Below, in pieces: positions 34,298 to 42,938 of a DNA stretch of 64,000 nucleotides; the first letter of the stretch is position 1, and the number at the start of each line of letters is the position of its first letter. The translations under genes and the position numbers were made by a program. The stretch spans positions 1,798,001-1,862,000 of the forward strand of contig NZ_AP031496.1 in NCBI RefSeq assembly GCF_042850945.1, given 5' to 3'. The notes beneath the pieces were generated by a model. The model saw only the letters and a list, made by a program, of their open reading frames with translations. It was not told the DNA's origin and made no database searches. The DNA is from Halioxenophilus aromaticivorans (GTDB taxonomy: Bacteria; Pseudomonadota; Gammaproteobacteria; Pseudomonadales; Cellvibrionaceae).

Positions 34298-36568
34298 TTA
34301 CTCTTGCAGTGCGCCAAGCTCGGCTTGGGCCTGGCTTAGCTTGTCTTGCAGTTTACTCACGCCGAGCGCCAGGGCATCCTGGTTGTCGGCATTGTTGGCC
34401 TGGGCCTCGGCCAATTTGGCTTGGGCTTTGGCTAGGCGGGTTTGCAGGCTGGTGACTTGGTTGGCCAGTTTTTCTTGAGGAGACATGCTGGCCGCAGCTT
34501 GAGCTTTGGCTTTGGCTCTTTCGATGGCGGCTTGAGCTGGGTCCTGCGCGGGTGGGGCGGCTGGCGGCTCGGGCACTATCTGAGCGAGATCGCGCTGGGC
34601 CTGCTCCAGTTTTGCGCTGAGCTTATCCACGCCCATTTGCAACGCCGGCACCTTATCCGAGCCCTCGGCTTGGGCCGCTTGCAGTTTTTCCTGCGCCTTG
34701 GTTAGCCGTTTTTGCAGCGACTCCACATCGGCCTGGGCTTTTTGTGCCGGGGTCATGTCGTGTTTGGCCTGGGCCTTGGCAATGGCAGCGGCCACTGGGT
34801 CGTCGGCGGGCATGGGCGTGGCGGCAGCATTGGTTTGTTGATGCTCGGCTTGGGCCTGCTGCAGCTTTTGTTGGGCCTCGCTTAGCTTAAGCTGGGCCTG
34901 TTTCAGCGCCGCCGCCAACTGATCAACGCGCTCGGAGTTTTCGTTCAGCGCGGCTTGGTGTTTGGCTTGTGCGGTATTGAACCGAGTTTGCGCCGAGGCC
35001 AGGGCGCGTTCCAGTTTCGCCACCTGGTCAGCGTCGTTGGCCGGTGCGGGTTTGGCAACCGCTTGTGTCAGGGTGGCGGCTTCGGCCTGTTTGGCTTTAG
35101 CCTTGGCTGCGGCCTGTTGCCTGGCCAAACGTTTGGCTTCTTTTTCGGCTTCGGCCTTGGCTAAGCGCGCCTGGCGGAATTCAAAGCGCTGGCGTGATCG
35201 GTCGGCCCTGATTTTATCCTCGCGCTGCTGGCGAATTTCACCCTTGGCTGAGCGATAGTATTGCACCAACGGAATGCGGCTGGGGCAAACATAGGAGCAG
35301 GCACCGCACTCGATGCAGTCAAACAAATTGTGGGCTTCCAGTTTTTCGTACTCTTCGGCCCGGGCATACCAGTACATTTGTTGCGGCAGAAGGCTGGCCG
35401 GGCAGGCCTCGGCGCACAGGCCACAGCGAATGCACGCCTGTGCCGGTGGCGCTGGCGGCATCTCTTGCTGGGTGGCGGCAATAATACAGTTGGTGGTTTT
35501 AACCACGGGAACGTCGACGTTATTGAGCGCGAAGCCCATCATGGGGCCGCCCATAATAAGCCGGCTGATGCGTTTTTCCTTGGCACCGAAGTGCGTTAGC
35601 AACTCCGCCACTGGCGTGCCCAGGCGAACTGTGACATTGGCGGATTGCGCCAGGGCCTCGCCCACCACAGTAGTTACGCGGCTTAGCAGCGGCTCACCAA
35701 AGCGCGCGGCGCGGTAGGCGGCGTAGGCGGTGCCTACGTTTTGCACCACACAGCCAACACTGGCGGGTAAACCGCCGGAGGGGACTTCTTTTCCGGTGAG
35801 CCGTTGGATCAGTTGTTTCTCGCCGCCGGATGGGTATTGGCCCGGGAACCTAACCACTTGCACCGCGGTGCCCTGGGCGGCCTTTTGCAAGGCGGCGAAG
35901 GCTTCGGGCTTATTGTCTTCCATGCCGATCACGACATCGGCGGGGTTGCCCAGAACCTTCGCTAACAGCAAGGTTCCCTTGATGATTTCATCTGGGTAGG
36001 TGCGCATCAGCAAATCATCGGCGGTGATATAAGGCTCGCACTCGGTGCCGTTGATAATAAGGTGTTCTATGGGGGATTTGGCCCCCAGCTTAACGGCGGT
36101 AGGAAAGCCCGCGCCACCCAAGCCAACCACGCCGGCTTGACGAATGATGTCAATCAGATCAGCTGTGGCCAGCGCCTCGTACTGCGGGTTTTCTGGCAAG
36201 TCTACCCAGGTGTCCGCACCGTCGGATTCAATAACGATGCATGGCCCGCTCATACCAGAGGGATGTGGCAGGGTGCGGTCTTCTATGGCGCTTACCACAC
36301 CAGAAATAGAGGCGTGCACATTGGCGCTGACCACACCCTTGGCGGCGGCCACTACTTGGCCGGTGAGCACTTTTTCGCCCACCGCAACGATAGCTTGTGC
36401 CGGAGCGCCCAGGTGTTGATTTAAAGGCAAATAGACCCGGCTGGGCAGTGGCGCTGTGGTCAGTGGGGTGGCGTTGGATTGCGCTTTGTTTTGCGGCGGG
36501 TGTACTCCGCCGGGAATGGGAAAAATTTGTCGCTCTTGGCCGCTTACGGCACGGTTACTGGCAGTCAA
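34298..36568 (-). CDS. rnfC: Rnf electron transport complex subunit C, long-tailed
   Basis: 756 residues. The N-terminal part has the glycine-rich NADH/FMN segment ('QAGVVGLGGAGFPTAVKLG', about 144-162) and TECEPYITADD. Two [4Fe-4S] motifs follow: Cys379-389 (CIRCGLCAEACP) and Cys418-428 (CIECGACSYVCP). RnfC is the cytoplasmic subunit that exchanges electrons with NAD(H). Residues about 440-756 are an extra Ala/Gln/Lys-rich coiled coil with a repeated block (variants of KLQAAQAEGSDKVPALQMGV); comparable long tails are known in gammaproteobacterial RsxC. It starts 11 bp after rnfB. Confidence 0.93.
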   Translation of the reverse strand: MTASNRAVSGQERQIFPIPGGVHPPQNKAQSNATPLTTAPLPSRVYLPLNQHLGAPAQAIVAVGEKVLTGQVVAAAKGVVSANVHASISGVVSAIEDRTLPHPSGMSGPCIVIESDGADTWVDLPENPQYEALATADLIDIIRQAGVVGLGGAGFPTAVKLGAKSPIEHLIINGTECEPYITADDLLMRTYPDEIIKGTLLLAKVLGNPADVVIGMEDNKPEAFAALQKAAQGTAVQVVRFPGQYPSGGEKQLIQRLTGKEVPSGGLPASVGCVVQNVGTAYAAYRAARFGEPLLSRVTTVVGEALAQSANVTVRLGTPVAELLTHFGAKEKRISRLIMGGPMMGFALNNVDVPVVKTTNCIIAATQQEMPPAPPAQACIRCGLCAEACPASLLPQQMYWYARAEEYEKLEAHNLFDCIECGACSYVCPSRIPLVQYYRSAKGEIRQQREDKIRADRSRQRFEFRQARLAKAEAEKEAKRLARQQAAAKAKAKQAEAATLTQAVAKPAPANDADQVAKLERALASAQTRFNTAQAKHQAALNENSERVDQLAAALKQAQLKLSEAQQKLQQAQAEHQQTNAAATPMPADDPVAAAIAKAQAKHDMTPAQKAQADVESLQKRLTKAQEKLQAAQAEGSDKVPALQMGVDKLSAKLEQAQRDLAQIVPEPPAAPPAQDPAQAAIERAKAKAQAAASMSPQEKLANQVTSLQTRLAKAQAKLAEAQANNADNQDALALGVSKLQDKLSQAQAELGALQE

Positions 36569-36579
36569 CTTACTGTCTC

Positions 36580-37185
36580 CTAAGCCGCTTGGTGGTCGCG
36601 GTCGGTGGCGATGATATTGACACCGTTTTCACCGGGCTTTTGCCAGTGCCAGGTAGTCAGGGTAGTGGCCACAGGGAGCATATCAATGCAATCGACGGGG
36701 CAGGGTTCAACGCACAAATCGCAACCGGTGCACTCATCGGCAATCACGGTATGCATCTGCTTTGCAGCACCCAAAATGGCGTCCATTGGGCAAGCTTGAA
36801 TACATTTAGTGCATCCTATGCACTCGTCTTCTCTGATATAGGCAACGCGAGTGACTTCGGCGCTTTCGGCCTCACCGGCATCCAGCTCTGGTGCGTCAAC
36901 GCCCATTAAAGCCGCGATGGCATCCACAGTAGTTTGTCCGCCGGGAGGGCATTTATTGATGTCATCGCCCTCGGCTATTTGCTGGGCGTAGGGGCGGCAA
37001 CCAGGATAACCACACTGGCCACATTGAGTTTGTGGTAGTAGGTCATCAATTTGTTCGACGATGGGGTCGCCTTCAATTTTAAAACGAATGGAGGCAAACC
37101 CCAGCAGCGCACCAAACGCCAGAGCTAACAAGCCCAAGGCAATAACGGCAGCAAGAATCGGATGGTCGGTGAGTAGTGATAGCAT
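36580..37185 (-). CDS. rnfB: Rnf electron transport complex subunit B
   Basis: 201 residues: an N-terminal membrane anchor (about 8-31), a [4Fe-4S] cluster motif with Cys55, 58, 63 and 79 ('TQCGQCGYPGCRPYAQQI'), and a two-cluster ferredoxin domain ('DECIGCTKCIQACPMDAI' and 'DECTGCDLCVEPCPVDCI'). RnfB receives electrons from ferredoxin and passes them into the complex. It lies 28 bp after rnfA and 11 bp before rnfC. Confidence 0.94.
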   Translation of the reverse strand: MLSLLTDHPILAAVIALGLLALAFGALLGFASIRFKIEGDPIVEQIDDLLPQTQCGQCGYPGCRPYAQQIAEGDDINKCPPGGQTTVDAIAALMGVDAPELDAGEAESAEVTRVAYIREDECIGCTKCIQACPMDAILGAAKQMHTVIADECTGCDLCVEPCPVDCIDMLPVATTLTTWHWQKPGENGVNIIATDRDHQAA

Positions 37186-37213
37186 GTGTGGGTAATTCGC
37201 TAGGTCGTTAAAA

Positions 37214-37789
37214 TCAGATCAAGCCGGCAAAGCCCATAAACGCCAGGGACATAAGCCCGGCGGTGATCATGCCAATAGCTGCCCCCTGGAACGGCATTGG
37301 CACATCGGCCACCGCTAGGCGCTCGCGCATGGCAGAGAACAAAACCAAAACCAACGAAAAGCCGATGGCAGCGCCAAAACCGTACAGGCTGGATTGCCAA
37401 AAGTTGTAGCTCTTGTTGGTGTTTTGCAGGGCGACACCTAACACCGCACAGTTGGTGGTAATCAGCGGCAGAAACACACCCAGCACGCGATACATCAAGG
37501 GGCTGGCCTTTTCAATAAACATCTTCGCAAATTGCACCACCACGGCAATAACCATAATAAACGATATGGTGCGTAGGTATTCTAATTGCAAAGGTATCAG
37601 CAGCCAGTTGAACACCATGTAGCTGCAAATGGAGGCCAGGGTGAGCACAAAGGTGGTGGCGCCTGCCATACCTATGGCGGTTTCCAGTTTATTAGAAACA
37701 CCCATAAACGGGCACAGGCCCAAAAATTGGACCAGCACGTAATTGTTGACCAAGACCGTCCCCAAAAGGATGGCTGCAAATTCTGTCAT
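37214..37789 (-). CDS. rnfA: Rnf electron transport complex subunit A
   Basis: 191 residues, six helices. It is homologous to RnfE and NqrE, with 'NNYVLVQFLGLCPFMGVS' and 'LITTNCAVLGVALQN' carrying the cysteines expected for the central membrane iron centre. It is first in the order A-B-C-D-G-E. In E. coli the same complex, called Rsx, also keeps SoxR reduced; I see no soxR here. No convincing ribosome site or promoter is visible directly upstream. Confidence 0.93.
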   Translation of the reverse strand: MTEFAAILLGTVLVNNYVLVQFLGLCPFMGVSNKLETAIGMAGATTFVLTLASICSYMVFNWLLIPLQLEYLRTISFIMVIAVVVQFAKMFIEKASPLMYRVLGVFLPLITTNCAVLGVALQNTNKSYNFWQSSLYGFGAAIGFSLVLVLFSAMRERLAVADVPMPFQGAAIGMITAGLMSLAFMGFAGLI

Positions 37790-38375
37790 AGTGGCGAATG
37801 TATCGGAGCTAAACGGTTAAAAACGTCAGGCGCGCTGTTGTTGCTTGCGGTACTTGTAGTTGTGTGGCGCCGGGGGCGGCATTGTAGCAGTAATCCCGCG
37901 GTAGTCTAAACACATGTTGTCTCTGGCGATTATTGATGCAATCGATGGGTTCATTCGTCGCCCTGCATATGACTATTTGTTTATTTGTGAATAATTACTG
38001 AATTAAATCCGCCTAATACACCCTCAGTCGTCGTGTTTTTGTCAATTCGGGCTGGTGTTATTCGATACAACCGCCATAGAATAGGGCCTTCTGGGAATAA
38101 GGTTATAAGCATAAATTTTTTTTAGAATATTGTGTGAAGCCCATCGCGAACCCAAGTTTTGCGATTGTCGCAATGGCGATTTGGGGCTTATACCTAATAA
38201 CAAGCCGTGCTCGATGCATGGCCGATATCGGGCCTTCCTAACTGGCCCGAGCCGCCACTAAAACTGTGGCGTTGTGGTATTTATGAAGTAACGGCGAATT
38301 GCCAATCCCTTACCTCCTTCAAAGAGGCGTTGGGCCGGCTCAGCTGAGATGTTCGATACAACGGTGTAATTTGCT
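37790..38375. other. Long divergent intergenic region between rnfA and DUF1631 gene
   Basis: 586 bp, AT-rich in the middle (a run of eight T near 38117), with several imperfect inverted repeats. It must hold the promoters of both rnfABCDGE and the DUF1631 gene. I could not place a -35/-10 pair with confidence, and no open frame here looks real. A small RNA cannot be excluded. Confidence 0.5.
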
Positions 38376-40799
38376 ATGTCAGACAGTTCCCAGCGTCAAA
38401 ATGTGATTGACTTAAGGTCTGCCACAAAAGCGCGCCAGCCTCAGAGCTCGGTGCGTTTGCCTGCCGCTGTGCACTTGCTGAAAGAAAAAGCCACTTATAT
38501 GCTGCAATCGTCGCTATTGGGCTTATTCGATAGCGCCGACGACACCCTATTTGAGCTGGCGGATAAGTCCGACAACAACCAGGATCAAAACACCTATTTT
38601 GAGTCCATGCGCCAGGTTCGACTGGCTCGCAGAGAGATCGAAACTCGCTTTATTAGCGCCATACACCAAGCCTTTGACGGCCTCGTTGACCTATCTGCCA
38701 GCAGCCAGGAAAACTGGGATTACGATGTCGATCTCGATAATTTATCGTTGGTTAACAACGATCAACTGGAACAAAATGTTGCGGTTGAGGCCATGGTCAA
38801 TGCCGCCATAGAGCACGCACCGGAATCACTCCAGCACCTTACCCTGCGCCTAGACAGCTTGGTGCCGGTGAAGGTGTATCAACGCAATAACCCCATCGGC
38901 CCCCATCAAATCTGCACCGCATTTATGCACGCCTGCGAGCACCTGGATACCAACATTAAGGTTAAGCTGGTGCTGCTGAAATTGTTTGACCGGCACCTAG
39001 TGCGCGAGTTGGCAGGTTTCTACGAGCTGGCCAATGAATTAATGATTGCGCGCAATATATTGCCGTCGCTCAGCACCCAACGCCGTGGTCGACCTGTACC
39101 TAGGTCTCCGGGCAGGCCTTCGGGCAGCAGTGGCCAAGCTGGTGGGCGGGCAGGCGATGGGGGTGCAGCGCCTGAGCAACAAACCCGAGAAGTGTTAGAA
39201 ACCTTCCGCAATTTAGTCGCCACGGGTAGTGTCGGCGTCGCCGCACAGCCCGGCCAAGGGCCCACCACATCCACTACAAGCAATGTCAATGGCAGTGGCG
39301 TTGTTATCAGTGAGGCTACTTTGCTGCAGTTGTTGACGCAACTGCAAGAGCAGCAATCTCAAAGCCACGAGCTTGCGGCCAGCGGTATCGATATACAACA
39401 GCTACAAAACATGGTGCAGGCTCGCCATCAGGCCATGATTGGCCAGTTGGACCGCGACGTTATTAGCCTGATTAATCTGCTGTTCGAATTTATCGTGCAG
39501 GATCGGAATCTGGCCGCGGAAATGAAAGCCTTGCTCAGCCGCCTGCAGATTCCTCTGCTAAAAATCGCCATTGCCGACAAAACCTTCTTTGATCACAGCG
39601 GCCATCCGGCCAAACGTTTATTGAACGAGTTGGCCACCGCAGCGCTGGGTTGGGTGCCTAACCAGCCCGGTAGAGATAACCTGTTCGGTAAAATCGAATT
39701 TACGGTTTCCCGTATTTGTAACGAAGCCAACGCCAATGCCGCCGTGTTCGATGAAATGCTGATGGAGTTTTTGGCGTTCACTGACAAAGAAAAGAAACAG
39801 GCGGCGATACTCGAAAAACGAACCCTGGACGCGGAAGCGGGCAAGGCTAAGGCCGAGGCGGCCCGGGCCGATGTGGCCAGTGTGTTAAGTAAATTGAAAG
39901 ACGTCGATAAGCTCAGTGCGCCGATGAAATCCTTGGTGCACGAGGCCTGGGCTAACGTTATGTTCCTTATCGCTTTAAAAGATGGCGTCGATAGCCCGCA
40001 GTGGAATTCCAGTCACAGCACCGTGCGCAATCTGGTGTGGAGTCTCACCGTGGAGGTGACCTCGCTCAACCGAGTGCGCCTGATCAAACTCTTGCCAGAG
40101 TTACTCAAGCGTTTGCGAGCGGGCTTAGAAAGCATTGGTTACAACGCCTACGACACCGGCAAGCTGTTTAAAGCACTGGAGGCGGAGCACATCGAGCAGT
40201 TGCGCAATAAGCAAGCGGGCAGTTCGGCCAGCAGGCCTGCTATGGCCTCGTCTTTTGCACCTGAGACTGAACCAGCGACTGCACCGGCCAAGCCCCAGTC
40301 GGAGCCCGCACTGGGCCGTGAGCAAGCACCTCTGGCCGGGCACCCAAAAGAGCCTTCCCAGGTGCCGGTATTGGATGACGTTGCGCCGGTGGTTGAAACT
40401 CGCCAGCAGCCCGCGCAGGCCCCCGCCAAACGTAAGCCCGCGTTTGTGGATTTAACGGAGCCGGTGGAAGATGCTGAAATCATAGAGTCGTCGTTGTCTG
40501 CGGAGCCCGAGCCGCAGTTTTTGGAGCAGGTGGACAACCTGTCCCAGGGCAGTTGGTTTGAACTGCGCGACGGTGAAAGCCAGGTGCGCTGTCGTTTGGC
40601 AGCCATTATTAAGCCCACCGGCAAATACATTTTCGTAAACCGCAACGGTATGAAAGTGGCCGAGCAAGAGCGCCGGGAATTGGCGCTCAATATTCGCAGT
40701 GGCCGCGTTCGCATGTTGGATAACAGCATGTTGTTTGATCGCGCCCTAGAATCTGTGATCAGCAACCTGCGTCAAAGCCGCGAAGAGCAAAATCGCTAG
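38376..40799 (+). CDS. DUF1631 family protein
   Basis: 807 residues, cytoplasmic. The N-terminal half is helical and matches DUF1631 (for example 'FESMRQVRLARREIETRFIS' and 'ALLSRLQIPLLKIAIADKTF'). A Gly/Ser/Pro-rich linker lies near residues 240-270, a helical block ('LLKRLRAGLESIGYNAYDTG') near 570-600, then a disordered Pro/Ala/Glu-rich stretch (about 620-715). The final ~85 residues ('GSWFELRDGESQVRCRLAAI') look like a PilZ-type beta barrel, so a c-di-GMP-related role is possible, though the canonical RxxxR motif is not obvious. I recall that in pseudomonads such a gene sits near nadC/ampDE; here ampD follows 105 bp later. Confidence 0.8.
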   Translation: MSDSSQRQNVIDLRSATKARQPQSSVRLPAAVHLLKEKATYMLQSSLLGLFDSADDTLFELADKSDNNQDQNTYFESMRQVRLARREIETRFISAIHQAFDGLVDLSASSQENWDYDVDLDNLSLVNNDQLEQNVAVEAMVNAAIEHAPESLQHLTLRLDSLVPVKVYQRNNPIGPHQICTAFMHACEHLDTNIKVKLVLLKLFDRHLVRELAGFYELANELMIARNILPSLSTQRRGRPVPRSPGRPSGSSGQAGGRAGDGGAAPEQQTREVLETFRNLVATGSVGVAAQPGQGPTTSTTSNVNGSGVVISEATLLQLLTQLQEQQSQSHELAASGIDIQQLQNMVQARHQAMIGQLDRDVISLINLLFEFIVQDRNLAAEMKALLSRLQIPLLKIAIADKTFFDHSGHPAKRLLNELATAALGWVPNQPGRDNLFGKIEFTVSRICNEANANAAVFDEMLMEFLAFTDKEKKQAAILEKRTLDAEAGKAKAEAARADVASVLSKLKDVDKLSAPMKSLVHEAWANVMFLIALKDGVDSPQWNSSHSTVRNLVWSLTVEVTSLNRVRLIKLLPELLKRLRAGLESIGYNAYDTGKLFKALEAEHIEQLRNKQAGSSASRPAMASSFAPETEPATAPAKPQSEPALGREQAPLAGHPKEPSQVPVLDDVAPVVETRQQPAQAPAKRKPAFVDLTEPVEDAEIIESSLSAEPEPQFLEQVDNLSQGSWFELRDGESQVRCRLAAIIKPTGKYIFVNRNGMKVAEQERRELALNIRSGRVRMLDNSMLFDRALESVISNLRQSREEQNR

Positions 40800-40904
40800 C
40801 TCCTTTCGGCCCGTCTGCATTTTCTTACAAGCTAGGTCAGAGGTAGAGCAAACCAATTTGGCTGTGGTAATGTAGCGCAAATCCCAGTCAAATTAAGTTC
40901 CTAC

Positions 40905-41465
40905 ATGATCGACGACAACGGTTGGCTTCTACCCGAAGACCATATCCCCATTGCCTTAGTCCCATCCCCCAATTTTAATCAGCGCCCGGCCGATGAGCCG
41001 ATTTCTCTGTTGGTGGTTCACAATATCAGCTTACCGCCTAATGAGTTTGGGGGTGGTTATATCGAGCAGTTTTTCACCAACTGTTTGCCGGTTGATGATC
41101 ATCCTTACTTTAAAGAAATCGATGGGGTAGAGGTTTCCGCCCATGTGTTGATTGATCGCAAGGGGCAAATCACTCAGTTTGTGAGCTTTGATGACCGCGC
41201 CTGGCACGCCGGTAAGTCGGAGCACCAGGGTCGCTGTGACTGCAATGACTTTTCCATTGGCGTAGAATTGGAGGGCTGCGATACAGAGCCCTACTCCGAA
41301 GTGCAATACTGGCGTCTGGAGTGGCTTATCCGCGGCTTGTTTGAGTACTACCCGGAGCTCAACCCAGAAACTATTGTTGGTCACGAGCATATCTCTCCCG
41401 GCCGTAAGTCAGACCCTGGCCCATATTTTAACTGGGCCCGTCTACAAAAATCCCTGCTTGCCTAA
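40905..41465 (+). CDS. ampD: 1,6-anhydro-N-acetylmuramyl-L-alanine amidase AmpD
   Basis: 186 residues, no signal peptide, so cytoplasmic like classical AmpD. An amidase_2 domain spans the protein, and the zinc ligands expected from AmpD structures are His39 (VVHNISLPP), His160 and Asp170 (GHEHISPGRKSDPGP). It removes the peptide from anhydro-muropeptides imported by AmpG, and in species with AmpR its loss induces beta-lactamase. ampE follows 76 bp downstream. Confidence 0.94.
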   Translation: MIDDNGWLLPEDHIPIALVPSPNFNQRPADEPISLLVVHNISLPPNEFGGGYIEQFFTNCLPVDDHPYFKEIDGVEVSAHVLIDRKGQITQFVSFDDRAWHAGKSEHQGRCDCNDFSIGVELEGCDTEPYSEVQYWRLEWLIRGLFEYYPELNPETIVGHEHISPGRKSDPGPYFNWARLQKSLLA

Positions 41466-41541
41466 GCGGTACGCAGGCTTAATCGCATAAATAAGAAAAA
41501 GTAAAAACACAACCAAAACCACAACCAGGATTTAACCAAAC

Positions 41542-42393
41542 ATGTTATTGATTACAGTATTGTTTGCCTTGCTGTTGATTCGAATTTGGGGCTCCGGAGC
41601 GCCGGTGCAAAAAGACGGATGGTTTTTTGCGATACACGAATTTTTCTCTGAGTTCGAAGCCCTGGCACGCCGGCCCTGCGGCACGGTGATGGCGGCGGTT
41701 ATTGCCAGTTTAGTAGCGGTATACTTTGTGCACTCGTTATTGGCGTCAATTTCCGGTTGGTTCGCCGCCTTGTTTGCCGTGGTGATCTTTATTTATGCCA
41801 CTGGCCGAGGCGATTGGGCCGTATCTGCCCGGCAATACATTTCTGCCTGGCACGGCAAAGACTGGGCAGCAGCATCGGTCACGGCCCAGGAGCTCGGCGT
41901 AAGCGCCTACGATATCGACGGCGATGACTGGGCCGAGCTTAACCATCGTTTAGTTGCTGCCCTGGCTTACCAAGGGTTTGAGCGGTTATTTGTGATTTTA
42001 TTTTGGTTTTGCCTGGGCGGTGTTTTGCCGATTTTAGCCTACCGGCTGATTGCCCTTAGCCGGGATGAAACCGAAGACGCCGACGAAGAAGAGCAGTTAT
42101 CCCGTGTGTTGTGGATTTTGGAGTGGCCGGCCCTACGAGTGTTTGGCCTAAGCTTGGCCATTACCGGCAACTTTAGCAGCTGCTTTGCTCGTTTTAAGCA
42201 ATTCCTAACCGATACCACCAACAGCACACAGCAGACCTTGGTGTTTTTCGTCGAGTCGGCGTTGTCGGTTGCGGAGCAAGAGGTGCAAGATCCTCGCTTC
42301 GGTGAACGCGAACTGCGCGAAATACTGCACCTTTATTCTCGCACCATGGTGCTTTGGGTGTGTGTTATCGCGTTGTTTGCCATATTTTTCTAA
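41542..42393 (+). CDS. ampE: AmpE-family inner membrane protein
   Basis: 283 residues. Hydrophobic segments are at about 1-13, 50-90, 150-172 and the extreme C-terminus, with 'YFVHSLLASISGWFAALFAV' and 'FERLFVILFWFCLGGVLPIL'. The family is paired with ampD and is proposed to act in beta-lactam sensing or envelope metabolism, possibly as a CobD/CbiB-like fold, but its reaction is unknown. The usual ampD-ampE order is preserved. yajQ begins 11 bp after its stop. Confidence 0.88.
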   Translation: MLLITVLFALLLIRIWGSGAPVQKDGWFFAIHEFFSEFEALARRPCGTVMAAVIASLVAVYFVHSLLASISGWFAALFAVVIFIYATGRGDWAVSARQYISAWHGKDWAAASVTAQELGVSAYDIDGDDWAELNHRLVAALAYQGFERLFVILFWFCLGGVLPILAYRLIALSRDETEDADEEEQLSRVLWILEWPALRVFGLSLAITGNFSSCFARFKQFLTDTTNSTQQTLVFFVESALSVAEQEVQDPRFGERELREILHLYSRTMVLWVCVIALFAIFF

Positions 42394-42404
42394 CAGGAGC
42401 TGTT

Positions 42405-42887
42405 ATGCCATCGTTTGACGTGGTATCCGAGGTCGATAAACAGGTGTTGACCAACACCGTGGATCAGGCCAACCGTTTAATCGGTAACCGATTTGATTTT
42501 AAAGGCGTAGACGCCGAATTTACCCGCTCTGAGTACGAGGTTTTTCTGCGCGCCGACGCCGAGCTGCAAATCAACCAAATGCTGGATATTTTAAAATCCA
42601 CATTGCACAAAAATGGCGTAGACATTCGCTGCTTGGAAGAGGGTAAGTTGGAGCAATCCGGCAAGCAAGTAAAAACCCAAGTTACTGTGCGCACGGGGCT
42701 TGATCAAGACCTGGCTCGCAAGGTAGTTAAAATGATTAAAGATGCCAAGTTGAAAGTACAGTCTCAGATACAGGGCGATCAGGTACGAGTAACGGGTAAA
42801 AAACGCGACGACTTGCAAACCGCTATTGCGCTGTTAAAGGGCGCCGATATCGATATGCCCCTGCAGTACAACAACTTCAGAGATTAA
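42405..42887 (+). CDS. yajQ: YajQ-family nucleotide-binding protein
   Basis: 160 residues from the ATG at 42405, which has CAGGAGC 7 bases upstream; the longer frame from 42354 lies inside ampE. The protein starts MPSFDVVSEVDKQVLTNTVD and contains 'NRLIGNRFDFKGVDAEFTRS' and VKMIKDAKLKVQSQIQGDQV, typical of YajQ, a tandem RRM-like ferredoxin fold. YajQ homologues bind nucleic acids or c-di-GMP and can act as transcriptional co-regulators. Tight spacing suggests co-transcription with ampDE. Confidence 0.93.
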   Translation: MPSFDVVSEVDKQVLTNTVDQANRLIGNRFDFKGVDAEFTRSEYEVFLRADAELQINQMLDILKSTLHKNGVDIRCLEEGKLEQSGKQVKTQVTVRTGLDQDLARKVVKMIKDAKLKVQSQIQGDQVRVTGKKRDDLQTAIALLKGADIDMPLQYNNFRD

Positions 42888-42938
42888 ACCTTATACTGGC
42901 GTCCCACGTTCAGCGCGCGGCTCGGGCCGCTGCTGGTT

